DNA of 64,000 bases, taken from the NCBI GenBank assembly GCA_022778805.1, contig JALFSN010000008.1, positions 1-64,000 of the forward strand, written 5' to 3'. Below the pieces are notes generated by a model. That model was not told where the DNA came from and made no database searches. It saw only the letters and a program-made list of their open reading frames with translations. The position numbers were made by a program, and so were the translations under genes. Positions 1 through 7,684 of the stretch are shown here, one piece after another. Position 1 is the first letter of the stretch. The number at the start of each line of letters is the position of its first letter. The DNA is from Arcanobacterium sp. (GTDB lineage Bacteria; Actinomycetota; Actinomycetes; Actinomycetales; Actinomycetaceae).

Positions 1-1309
1 CCAAACCAGCATCAGTCAATGCTTTCTTAGCTTCATCAGCAGCACCCTTGAAGACGTCAGCCACTTTAACGGCGCCTGCGCCGGCTTTAGCATTCTGATC
101 GCCAGAGAGGAAGCCCTGCGGCACGGACCAGCTTGGCGGGAACGTGAAAGCATTCATGTTTTCGTTCGCCTTCACAAACTCGGCAAGGATGTCTTGACCA
201 CCAAACGTGGAAGCATATGCCGGAGCAGATGGAGTAGCTTTTGCAGCCACCACGAGACCCTGAGTAGCCAAATCATTAACCTGGGTATTGAACCATGCGT
301 TGAACTTCATAGCTTGTTCTGGGAATTCGCAGGTCTTGGAAACTACAACGCCAGAGCCGCCATTCGGTCCGGTCTTTCCAGCACCAGCGCCGAAGTCGGG
401 CATCTGAGCGATAGCCCACTTGCCATCGTCAGCTGAACCTTTAATGCCATCAGCTAGGAGCGGAGCATCCCATGCAGCGCCAAATGCACCGATGAGTTCA
501 CCGTTAGCCATGGCCTTTTCCATGTCGCCAGTGTCCGTCCAACGGTTGATAACCTTCGCGGCCTTAGCATCGAGCAATTTCTGCCAGAAGTCAGCTACCT
601 TAGCAGAGCCTTGACCAGCTGTGTCGATCTTCCAAGCATCGCCATCCACGGAGAACCACTGATCGCCAGCGCCGGCCACCATAGAGGTATAGATCTGAGC
701 ACCTTCATCCGGGTTGAACGCCACAATGAATTTGCCCTGAGCCGCAGCTTTCTTGGCAGTCTCAATGAACTCATCAGCCGTAGTCGGCACGCTCAGGCCG
801 AGAGCATCAAACTGAGCTTTGTCGTAGAAATAAACGAGCGGGCCAGTATCTTGAGGAATACCAAAATACTTCCCATTAATAGCCATCGACTCGAATGGGC
901 CAGCACCAAAATCATTCTTGTACTGCCCAGCATACTGCGTGACGTCCTGAACCATACCCTTTACGTACAGCTCGGCCAGATCAGCATAGCCAGCTTGATA
1001 CAAGCATGGAGCATTATTGGCTTTGATGTCTTTATCAACTTTCTGAATAAGCTCTTGAGCCTTGCCGTCGAACTTAACAGCTTTTACCTGGATATCAGGA
1101 TTGTCAGCATTCCACTTCTTGACAATTTCATCAACTTTGGTGGCGTTTTCGGCATTGTCGAGACGATGCAGGTATTCAATTTCCACTTTGCCTTGTTTTG
1201 TCGGCTCCTTGCCGCCAGCGCCGGTATTTGCGTTAGAACAAGCAGCAAGACCTGCGACGCTCAGCGCGCACACAGCTAGGCTGGCAAATAACTTCTTTGA
1301 AAGTGCCAT
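1..1309 (-). CDS. ABC transporter sugar-binding lipoprotein (C-terminus cut by window edge)
   Basis: The frame is open from ATG at 1309 to the window edge, about 436 residues, close to the full length of family 1 extracellular sugar-binding proteins. The N-terminus is a lipoprotein signal: two lysines, a hydrophobic stretch and the lipobox LAAC with Cys24, then a Gly/Thr/Lys-rich linker. The body has typical solute-binding features, such as a segment resembling YFGIPQDTGPLVYFYDK and tryptophan-rich ligand-face residues near the end. It should be anchored outside the membrane and deliver a carbohydrate to an ABC permease. A strong ribosome site, GGAGAGGAA, sits just upstream of the ATG. Permease genes would be expected beyond position 1. 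The substrate cannot be told from the sequence. Confidence 0.88.
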   Translation of the reverse strand, partial: MALSKKLFASLAVCALSVAGLAACSNANTGAGGKEPTKQGKVEIEYLHRLDNAENATKVDEIVKKWNADNPDIQVKAVKFDGKAQELIQKVDKDIKANNAPCLYQAGYADLAELYVKGMVQDVTQYAGQYKNDFGAGPFESMAINGKYFGIPQDTGPLVYFYDKAQFDALGLSVPTTADEFIETAKKAAAQGKFIVAFNPDEGAQIYTSMVAGAGDQWFSVDGDAWKIDTAGQGSAKVADFWQKLLDAKAAKVINRWTDTGDMEKAMANGELIGAFGAAWDAPLLADGIKGSADDGKWAIAQMPDFGAGAGKTGPNGGSGVVVSKTCEFPEQAMKFNAWFNTQVNDLATQGLVVAAKATPSAPAYASTFGGQDILAEFVKANENMNAFTFPPSWSVPQGFLSGDQNAKAGAGAVKVADVFKGAADEAKKALTDAGL

Positions 1310-1634
1310 ATTTCCTCTCCCTTTGCACGGATGAATCACATCATTATGGTTCAGTGAACGAGCCAAAAATCTCGACTTGCCCCTGAGTGATCTGATCTCC
1401 AGAACCATTGTAAGCATGCACCTACATGGGCACACGGTCTTAAGTCATATTTTGAAATCGTTATTATTCTGTAATTTTTCTGTTTCTGTTAGTTTTCTTT
1501 TCGCGCTGCCGTCCTATTTTCACTCTGCACCCATTCTGTTTTCCCGCACTAATTTTCACGCCGCCGTCCTACCCATCTTTGCCTTTCCCCATTTCCACGT
1601 AAGAGCCAGATTGAGAGCTAGATCCAACCCGCAG
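1310..1634. other. intergenic stretch upstream of the lipoprotein gene
   Basis: It should hold the promoter of the minus-strand lipoprotein gene next to position 1310. A long plus-strand reading frame crosses it, but only its 3' part (from about 1635) matches a known family. I see no other gene here. Confidence 0.5.
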
Positions 1635-1905
1635 ATGTGCACTAGGACGTTGCGTGATAGGACTCTGATCGGGCGAATCGTCACCATTCGTGCGGATCAC
1701 TACTCCGTTTATGAGGTGAGGAAAATGTGGCACGTGCTCATTCGTGACAAGATGAGCATTGGCCGAGGGCAGACAGCTAGACTGATGCGTCTAGCGGGAG
1801 TATCAGGGAAAACCACAGGTACATCCCCGATCACGACTCGTCGCAGACGACAAAAAGACATGCGCCCTGATCTGGTTGAACGTGACTTTAGAGCATCGAC
1901 TCCGA
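1635..1905 (+). pseudogene. IS3-family transposase (OrfB) N-terminal fragment
   Basis: About 90 residues match the start of IS3-family OrfB transposases. The stretch contains a VYEVRKMWHVL helix, then IGRGQTARLMRLAGVSG, and then the basic linker that normally precedes the DDE catalytic domain. The match stops after an FRASTP segment, where the DDE core should begin with a QLWVADITY-like motif. What follows is unrelated sequence. No inverted repeats or OrfA are visible. This is a dead relic lying between two minus-strand genes. The IS3 C-terminal relic at 50004-50190 could come from a related element. Confidence 0.75.
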
Positions 1906-1959
1906 AGGATAAACGCCTAGGAAGAAAAACTAGAACGCTTCACCATTTGGCTCATACGC

Positions 1960-2784
1960 TCAACTTTCTAGCAGCCCGCGCTGTTCGGCACTATCGATGA
2001 GATTGTTGATCGTGAGAGCTTTGAACCCTAGTTTGCGGGCAGTGCGTTCAAGCTGAATAAAAGCCGCGCGCTGCTCGGCTGGGGAAGCCCCAGAATCTTC
2101 TTTCACGATTGGCAGCAAGCGCAAAGCCGTGGCAGCATCTTTAGCTTTATCAGTACTCAGATAGCTAAGCCCAAGAATGCGGGAATTATGATCTGCTTTC
2201 GTCCATGCGCGAGCAGCATAGCGGGCTGCGCGTTGAAAGTTCCTTGCCTGTATAGCGGTGGTGTTTTCACCATTAAGCGCCGATTCTGTATCCCGCAACT
2301 TCCGATAGAGCTCATAGAACCGACCCGTTTCCGGCACCCGCACATCTTGCAAGGCTGGGAAGTGAAAAAGCATATCCCAATCCGTCTCAGCAGCAAGTAT
2401 TTTTTGCTGGAGCTGGCTCATTTGTTGGCGTCCATTTTCCACCATGCGCGCCACACTTTCTGGTGTGGAAAACCCCTGCGGGGTGTCGAATTGCTCCAAC
2501 ACCTTACGCTTGCGCCGCTCAAGCGCCGTAGCAAGCGCAAAACAGCTAGCCATACACGCCGCCGTAGCAACAAGATCTTTTACCACCGAGTTCTTCAAAA
2601 TCCAAGGCAGATCTTGCAAGCCGAGAGTATCCCCAGCAATATACAGGATATACAGGCTAAAAAAGACTATCGTTCCCAGCAAACCCAAAAGCGATAGCGC
2701 AAACCTTATCCAGCGCATTGGATAATATGCCGTCACCTGATAAAAACCAGCCACCACGAAAAGGACGAAAAACACTACCACCAC
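1960..2784 (-). CDS. unknown membrane protein, paralogue of the upstream neighbour
   Basis: 274 residues. Two hydrophobic helices near the N-terminus (about residues 1-22 and 26-50) and a third around 68-88 anchor a soluble C-terminal region. That region shares a clear pattern with the upstream gene: a DWD-LLF-FPALQD-RV block, an FY-LRKL block, an LG-(S/T)YL block, a DAA-ALRLLP block and a final ER-AR-LGF block. I know no named family for this domain. The start is GTG, two bases after the stop of the upstream gene, so the pair is surely one operon with coupled translation. Function unknown. Confidence 0.8.
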   Translation of the reverse strand: MVVVFFVLFVVAGFYQVTAYYPMRWIRFALSLLGLLGTIVFFSLYILYIAGDTLGLQDLPWILKNSVVKDLVATAACMASCFALATALERRKRKVLEQFDTPQGFSTPESVARMVENGRQQMSQLQQKILAAETDWDMLFHFPALQDVRVPETGRFYELYRKLRDTESALNGENTTAIQARNFQRAARYAARAWTKADHNSRILGLSYLSTDKAKDAATALRLLPIVKEDSGASPAEQRAAFIQLERTARKLGFKALTINNLIDSAEQRGLLES

Positions 2785-2786
2785 GG

Positions 2787-3860
2787 TTATCCATTCCCAT
2801 CTGTGATCATGGAGCGCATGGCTGCCCCTTCGAGCATCATTTCCCTCACAGCGGGCCGAAAACCGAGCGAACGAGCGATACGCTCTAGGCGTGAATAAGC
2901 TATTTGTCGTTCATTCTCAGAAGCTCTGGAATCCGGATCTATCATGGGCAGCAGCCTAATAGCCATGGCGGCGTCTTGAGCTTTTTGAACATCAAGATAC
3001 GTCAGACCAATTTCTCGCGCATGGGATGCAGCGCGTTTCCAAGCCTTGGTGGCGTCTTGAGCACACTGCAGAAATTCTTTCACACTGGCGTGAGAGGCGC
3101 GAGACTCATCTGCCATTAGTTCCGCTTCAGAGAGTTTGCGAAACAACTGGTAAAACTCGGCCGTTTGCGCCACGCGCATATCCTGCAGGGCAGGAAAATT
3201 AAAGAGCAAATCCCAATCACTCTCGCTCGCATACACCTCAGCGCGCAGCTTTTTAGTGATCCGCTCAGCCTTGGCTTTAATAGCTTCCGTAGATCCAGGA
3301 GTTTTATATCGCGAATGTTTCGCACTTTGCGCTAGGCGCTCTGTATGCCTGATGACGCCAGGATCTGCAGCACTGCTGGCAGCAGCCCGTCTTTTTGCTT
3401 TTTTATCGCGCTTAATCATTGCTGCACGTATATTGGGGATAAATTCTGAAATCACATAGCATGCCACCCAAACCGCAGGAAGCGCTAGCACCACGCTAGG
3501 CAAAAAATCTCCCAAAAAGCTGCTTAGCTCATAATCACGCACCCCATAAGGTTGAGCCCTCCAAGGTTGAGCACTCCACTCTGGCGTATCTGCGAAAAAC
3601 GCGCTGCTAAGCACCTGAGATACGCCTAAAAGCACCGAGCCCGCAAAAACAATAAGATTCGATGCCCACCACGGTAAATGCTCACCCATTATTGCGTGAT
3701 CTATTTTCTCTTGCCGAGAAAGATATTTGCTGCGCTTCGGACGTTTGCGCAGTAGTCTCTTAGCGCGGATATCTAAAATGAAAAGCTCCAAATGGAAGGC
3801 GCCAAAGAGAATAAAGGCGAAAGCAACGATAACCAGACCGATTCGCAGCGTCTCGCTCAT
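2787..3860 (-). CDS. unknown membrane protein with shared C-terminal domain
   Basis: 357 residues. It has a first membrane helix at about residues 5-28, a basic stretch (KRLLRKRPKRSK), a second helix near 65-85 and a third near 110-140. A Lys/Arg/Ala-rich linker follows, and then the same C-terminal domain as the downstream paralogue (SDWDLLFNFPALQDMRV, then TYLDVQKAQDAAMAIRLLP, then LERIARSLGF). Both proteins probably face the cytoplasm with this domain. The ATG at 3860 overlaps the stop of a five-codon minicistron that has the better ribosome site. Function unknown; the conserved acidic/aromatic blocks suggest a folded helical domain. Confidence 0.82.
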   Translation of the reverse strand: MSETLRIGLVIVAFAFILFGAFHLELFILDIRAKRLLRKRPKRSKYLSRQEKIDHAIMGEHLPWWASNLIVFAGSVLLGVSQVLSSAFFADTPEWSAQPWRAQPYGVRDYELSSFLGDFLPSVVLALPAVWVACYVISEFIPNIRAAMIKRDKKAKRRAAASSAADPGVIRHTERLAQSAKHSRYKTPGSTEAIKAKAERITKKLRAEVYASESDWDLLFNFPALQDMRVAQTAEFYQLFRKLSEAELMADESRASHASVKEFLQCAQDATKAWKRAASHAREIGLTYLDVQKAQDAAMAIRLLPMIDPDSRASENERQIAYSRLERIARSLGFRPAVREMMLEGAAMRSMITDGNG

Positions 3861-3874
3861 TGCTTCACCGCCAT
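3857..3874 (-). CDS. possible leader minicistron MAVKQ
   Basis: A strong Shine-Dalgarno sequence, AGGGGAGGA (3889-3881), sits six bases before an ATG at 3874 that encodes only MAVKQ. Its TGA overlaps the ATG of the 357-residue membrane protein in an ATGA junction. The large gene has no comparably placed ribosome site of its own, so its translation may depend on re-initiation. No product is known; it could be chance. Confidence 0.35.
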   Translation of the reverse strand: MAVKQ

Positions 3875-4070
3875 TACTTTTCCTCCCCTACTGTGCTTAT
3901 TCGTGTCTACCCACACTTTTGCTACTTAAAGCATTTGCTGCTTAAGCATATCCAATTTTCCCTGTATCCAGTTTGCTCCTTCCCACTTCAGCACGCGTTT
4001 GAAGCCAAGATCAAAACGCAAATTAAAACGCAATTGGTGCAACCTTTGGGCAACCAAAGCGTTTTGAATC

Positions 4071-4085
4071 TAGGATCGCTATATG
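4071..4085 (+). promoter_or_regulatory. putative -10 of a leaderless promoter
   Basis: TAGGAT at 4071-4076 is followed by exactly six bases and then the ATG at 4083, placing the expected transcription start on the A of the start codon. No ribosome site precedes the ATG. A possible -35, TTGGGC at 4046-4051, lies 19 bases upstream inside a small inverted repeat (CTTTGG/CCAAAG, 4044-4059). Confidence 0.45.
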
Positions 4086-5171
4086 GAATATATCGAGCTG
4101 ACGGCAAAGCCAAACACACAAGGAGCGCCAAACGGATCTGCTTTAGAGCCCGAATTTGCCCAACCTAGCGAACTTGGCCGTCAGCTTAGCAATTCAGGCG
4201 AAACTTCCGATGCGCCACCAGGCTGGTGGAAATGGCTGCGATCGCACCCCAAAGTCTGGCTTTTTATCGCTATTCCAATCGGCGTGTGGATCATAATGGT
4301 ACTTCTTGCTTTGCTGGTAGTGGACGATTTCCCCCAAGATGACGACTTCAACTGGTGGATACACAACATAGTGCTATTCGCACTGCTTGTGATCCCTCTG
4401 CTCGGGTTACTTGGAATCATGGTGATCTCATTTCATCTAACCAGCAGAGTGCGCAATAAGTGGTTGAAAGCGCTTTTCGCTTCAAGCGGCGTGGCGGTGT
4501 TACTTTTTACTGCTCTAGCAGCATTTTTTGCGTTTCTAGTGTTTATTTTTACGGCTCGCAGCCCTGGGGAACTGGTGGAAAGTTGCCCACCAAATCGGTA
4601 TTGCGAATACACCTCTCCTTTCGATCTCAACGATGGATACGTGAATGTATACCGCGAGGGGCTAGTGTTTCGCTATTTCGAGCAAACACTTGATCCTTTT
4701 GGACACAACTCACCCAAATCAGAATCAACGTCCGAGCCAGAATCTTCTAGAGATGCCAACGCGCAAGATCTGGCTCCCCTGAGCAGTTCAACAGCGCCCG
4801 AGATGGTTGCTCAACCTGAATCTAGCAGCTCTGCTGGAACCGCCAGAACGCCGTCTGGTGTCTCAGGCATACCAGAATTGATTTCCGATAAGTCTCATTA
4901 TCCTCCAAGCTGCGAGGTAAACGACGCGAACAAAGCAGATTATGCCGTCATAATCTTTGATAAAGCCGGGCCAGCAAACCATAACCTATTTGTGCGTGCC
5001 GAAGACACGAAATGGATTTTACTTGCCGATCTTGAGGATACTGGCGCCTGTATGCAAGCCACACGCAATCCAACTACCAATATGCTGACTTTGACTTTTC
5101 AAGACGCCAATGGGAATCAAACCATTTGGGAAAGCCACGATGACGGCAAGACGTGGGCTCAACTCGCATAG
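4083..5171 (+). CDS. unknown membrane protein with extracytoplasmic C-terminal domain
   Basis: 362 residues. An acidic/polar N-terminal 45 residues is followed by three strong membrane helices (about residues 58-80, 94-118 and 128-156). A long outside region comes next, with a Ser/Glu/Pro-rich linker (about 205-260) and a compact C-terminal domain of 90 residues. This ends in TIWESHDDGKTW, which resembles the SxDxGxTW motif of BNR/Asp-box beta-propellers, although only one copy is present. Cysteines in the outer region (CPPNRYC and others) could form disulfides. It is divergent from the tandem membrane pair at 1960-3860. Function unknown. Confidence 0.78.
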   Translation: MEYIELTAKPNTQGAPNGSALEPEFAQPSELGRQLSNSGETSDAPPGWWKWLRSHPKVWLFIAIPIGVWIIMVLLALLVVDDFPQDDDFNWWIHNIVLFALLVIPLLGLLGIMVISFHLTSRVRNKWLKALFASSGVAVLLFTALAAFFAFLVFIFTARSPGELVESCPPNRYCEYTSPFDLNDGYVNVYREGLVFRYFEQTLDPFGHNSPKSESTSEPESSRDANAQDLAPLSSSTAPEMVAQPESSSSAGTARTPSGVSGIPELISDKSHYPPSCEVNDANKADYAVIIFDKAGPANHNLFVRAEDTKWILLADLEDTGACMQATRNPTTNMLTLTFQDANGNQTIWESHDDGKTWAQLA

Positions 5172-5192
5172 AGAGCTGCAGGCAGACCGTCA

Positions 5193-5213
5193 TCACAGTT
5201 GGTGTAACTGTGA
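5193..5213. other. 8-bp inverted repeat after the membrane protein gene
   Basis: TCACAGTT-GGTGT-AACTGTGA is a perfect 8-bp hairpin 22 bases after the stop at 5171. It lacks a following T-run, so it is either a weak terminator or an operator for the next gene. Confidence 0.4.
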
Positions 5214-5287
5214 ATTGAGCACGCAGAAGAAAGTTCATTGAGAAGCAGGCATAGATAAACGCCAAGCGACTCTTTTCCCCAGCCCTG

Positions 5288-5303
5288 TATAATGAGCTTG
5301 ATG
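5288..5303 (+). promoter_or_regulatory. consensus -10 giving a leaderless start
   Basis: A perfect TATAAT at 5288-5293 is followed by seven bases and then an ATG at 5301. The upstream in-frame ATG at 5292 overlaps the -10 box itself and so cannot be the start if this promoter is used. No good -35 is visible. Confidence 0.5.
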
Positions 5304-5696
5304 ACGACGATAGGAAACGGGTTGATAGACGAGTTTAACGATTACCTTGAAGCGATTGACGACGCTGCCGTGCGTGAACGAGTCTTCACAGTTCTCACTT
5401 GGGTTGCCGACCACTACCCGCACCTTGAGCGGCGTATTGCGTGGAATAAGCCAATGTTTGTAGATCACGGCACGTTTATTGTCGGGTTTTCGCACACGGC
5501 GCATCACCTCGCGGTAGCTCCCGAAGCGGTGTATCTTGAGCCTTTTCGGCGCCGGTTCGACGAGCGTGGCTACAGCCTCGGCAAACGAATCATTCGTATC
5601 AAGCACTCTGTGCCCGTTCCCTATGACCTCCTTGAAGAACTCATCGATGCCACGATCAAAGGCAAGGAACACACGACAACGTTTTGGCATAGGTGA
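5301..5696 (+). CDS. DUF1801 (YdhG/Fra-like) protein
   Basis: 131 residues from ATG 5301. The pattern is that of the DUF1801 alpha/beta fold: an N-terminal helix, then HPHLE-R-AW-KPMF, a GFSHTAHHLAVAPE segment and a C-terminal YSLGKRIIRIKH-VPVPYDLL. Relatives include Bacillus YdhG/Fra, described as an iron chaperone, but most members are uncharacterised, so an iron role is only a possibility. I chose the second ATG because a TATAAT box overlaps the first one. It is a single-gene unit. Confidence 0.8.
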   Translation: MTTIGNGLIDEFNDYLEAIDDAAVRERVFTVLTWVADHYPHLERRIAWNKPMFVDHGTFIVGFSHTAHHLAVAPEAVYLEPFRRRFDERGYSLGKRIIRIKHSVPVPYDLLEELIDATIKGKEHTTTFWHR

Positions 5697-5947
5697 CGCA
5701 CGTAGGTTGACACTCACCTCAATGGACAGCGCGGTACTCCCACATCACCGCTGACAGCCCATATCAGCGTTCCAGACGTCGAGAAACTTCAACACAACTC
5801 TCAGCCCTGGGAAGTCGGCGTGGATAATCCTCACCGAAGCTGGAAAACTCAAGAAGCGAAGCCAACCAGCCGTCCCTCAAACGCATGCACCCGCCACGGC
5901 GAATCCACGACGGCTCAAGCTCTCGCAGATCTGAATCCACTGCGCTT
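5697..5947. other. gap between the DUF1801 gene and the tRNA terminator
   Basis: No convincing gene. Reading frames of about 80 codons exist on both strands but show no family pattern and no ribosome site. Confidence 0.5.
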
Positions 5948-5975
5948 AAAAAATGTGGGAGTGAAATCATCCCAC
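5948..5975 (-). terminator. terminator of tRNA-Ala
   Basis: On the minus strand GTGGGA-TGATTTCAC-TCCCAC is followed by A and six T residues, 15 bases downstream of the tRNA 3' end. Confidence 0.7.
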
Positions 5976-5989
5976 CCCCACAATATCGG

Positions 5990-6062
5990 TGGAGCATAGG
6001 GGATTCGAACCCCTGACCTCTTCCATGCCATGGAAGCGCGCTACCAACTGCGCCAATGCCCC
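5990..6062 (-). tRNA. tRNA-Ala(GGC)
   Basis: 73 bases fold into a full cloverleaf. The acceptor GGGGCAT pairs with ATGCTCC (one G-U). The D arm is GCGC/GCGC, the anticodon arm is CTTCC-ATGGCAT-GGAAG with anticodon GGC, and the T arm is AGGGG-TTCGAAT-CCCCT. The discriminator is A73 and the CCA end is not encoded. A terminator follows. Confidence 0.95.
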
Positions 6063-6279
6063 GCGGACTGTTTTATGATACTCACAGCTGGCGAGAATCT
6101 CCAACCCAAATACAGCGCCTGCGGGTGTGATATCTCACGCCAGCACTCTCCAGCCATGAGCTACCTCGCACACATTGACGTCACCCATACAGACTCACAC
6201 CATCCCGCACGCCTACGCATCATGTATGCCTAGCCTCGCATATCTGTGCATTATGCGACCATGCAATCTTGTATAGTCT

Positions 6280-6933
6280 CTATCCGATCGTGAGATCCTC
6301 AACAGCTTTCGTGCGCGCCGCCCAGCGGTTATATGCCACCACGCGCCACTGCGGAGTGCCACCTGGACGCGGAATAAGCAGTGCCCAATGGCAATTATCG
6401 ACTACCCGCAGCCCCTGCCATTCAGACGGATTCAGCCCTAGTAACACGCTCACCGCACAAGTGATAGCCCCACCGTGGCTAGCAAACACCACCGTCTCTT
6501 CGCTCTCACTTCGCTTGGCGTCAGCTACCGCCTGCTCAATGCACGCTACCATGCGTTCGCCACACGCTAATCGCGTTTCAATATCTAATCCTGGCTCGTG
6601 CCCAGCAGACCACGTCGCCCATTGATCGGGCCACTCGCGCCTAATCTCTTCAGAGCGTCGCCCCTCCCACATGCCATAATTACGTTCCTGGAGCCGAGCA
6701 TCCACCACGGGGGTGAGCCCTGTGAGGTCAGCAAGTGCCTGAGCACTCTGCTGGGAACGCGATAAATCTGAGCAATAAAGCCGCGTCGGTGCTAGCTGAG
6801 CTAATTCCTGCGCCGCCTCCTGAGCCTGGCAAACCCCCACTGCGTTGAGTGGCACGTCGATAGCTCCTTGAATTCTGAAATTTTTATTAGCATCAGTTTG
6901 CCCATGCCGCCATAGAACAATTCTTTTGAGCAC
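6280..6933 (-). CDS. histidine phosphatase (phosphoglycerate mutase family)
   Basis: 217 residues from GTG 6933, preceded by AGAGGGAGAG. The catalytic LWRHGQT motif lies at the very N-terminus, with the usual second Arg and the acid LQERNYGMWEG segment. A late FASHGG motif supplies the second catalytic histidine. The frame extends upstream, but that extension has no family match and the GTG has the ribosome site. In mycobacteria the gene after nadD-rsfS is a glucosyl-3-phosphoglycerate phosphatase (GpgP); the same order here makes that activity plausible but not proven. Confidence 0.88.
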   Translation of the reverse strand: MLKRIVLWRHGQTDANKNFRIQGAIDVPLNAVGVCQAQEAAQELAQLAPTRLYCSDLSRSQQSAQALADLTGLTPVVDARLQERNYGMWEGRRSEEIRREWPDQWATWSAGHEPGLDIETRLACGERMVACIEQAVADAKRSESEETVVFASHGGAITCAVSVLLGLNPSEWQGLRVVDNCHWALLIPRPGGTPQWRVVAYNRWAARTKAVEDLTIG

Positions 6934-7071
6934 CGCACTCTCCCTCTTACGTGAACAGATATTTATCGGCGCCAACCCAGCTAGCCAAGCCGACCACCCT
7001 AAGAAACCACGCCAGCCAAAACCAGCAAAAAGCCAGCCAAGCTGCCCTAAGCGCTGCGCAACTGCTGCCAT

Positions 7072-7131
7072 CGGTTTGATGGTGGCATCAATGCCGCCGC
7101 CACAGCATCAATGCCGGCGTCACGGCTCCCA
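7072..7131. repeat. short repeated hairpin-forming segment
   Basis: Between the phosphatase and rsfS the sequence GCATCAATGCCG occurs twice in tandem and can form GGTGGCA-TCAA-TGCCGCC. It may end or attenuate the rsfS transcript. Confidence 0.35.
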
Positions 7132-7563
7132 TCAATTCCCCAAATGTGAGAAATCAAAGTAGCCCGTCAGCTCTGAGCGTTCCGCCTCTGGCTCAGCTTG
7201 GATATCGCTCGGCAAATCGATAATTGGGCAATCAGCCCAGAGTTTCTCTAACGCATAGAATTCCCGATCGGCATCTTGCTGCACATGCACCATAATTTCC
7301 CCAAAATCGAGCAACACCCAATGAGCTTCACCATCAAGCCCCTCTCTGCGCAGGCGTGGATGTCCTGCCTTTTCTACGGCTTCTTCCACAGCATCCACAA
7401 TCGATCGTACCTGGCGCTCTGTGGAACCAGAAAGCACCACAAACACGTCCGTGAGTACCAGTCTCTGCGATACGTCAATCGCCGTGATAGATGTCGCTTT
7501 TATCTCTGCCGCTGCACGCGCCGCAATAATGGCCATGCTGATTGATTCTTCGGTGGCGCTCAC
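7132..7563 (-). CDS. rsfS: ribosome silencing factor RsfS
   Basis: 143 residues with the family core ITAIDVS-RL-LTDVFVV-SG-TERQV-SI, then RREG--GEAHWVLLDFGEIMVHV, and an EFYALEKLW helix. RsfS binds ribosomal protein L14 on the 50S subunit and blocks subunit joining in slow growth. The acidic C-terminal tail after the core is longer than in E. coli, as is common in Actinobacteria. It lies downstream of nadD with one inserted gene between them. Confidence 0.95.
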   Translation of the reverse strand: MSATEESISMAIIAARAAAEIKATSITAIDVSQRLVLTDVFVVLSGSTERQVRSIVDAVEEAVEKAGHPRLRREGLDGEAHWVLLDFGEIMVHVQQDADREFYALEKLWADCPIIDLPSDIQAEPEAERSELTGYFDFSHLGN

Positions 7564-7684
7564 AAGTTCCTCTCGTTATGCATCATCTTTATACAAACAC
7601 CCGTTTTATGTATCACTACCATCTCGCAGGACAAACTGGAGCACAAGTCAAACTGGAGCAACTAGAGCCAGAACTTCTGACGGG

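Noticed and set aside
1377-2000. 207-residue plus-strand frame as a full gene
   Set aside because: Only the middle part matches a transposase; the ends are unrelated and there is no ribosome site.
5764-5997. 77-residue frame next to tRNA-Ala
   Set aside because: No ribosome site, no family pattern, and it overlaps the tRNA terminator and tRNA end.
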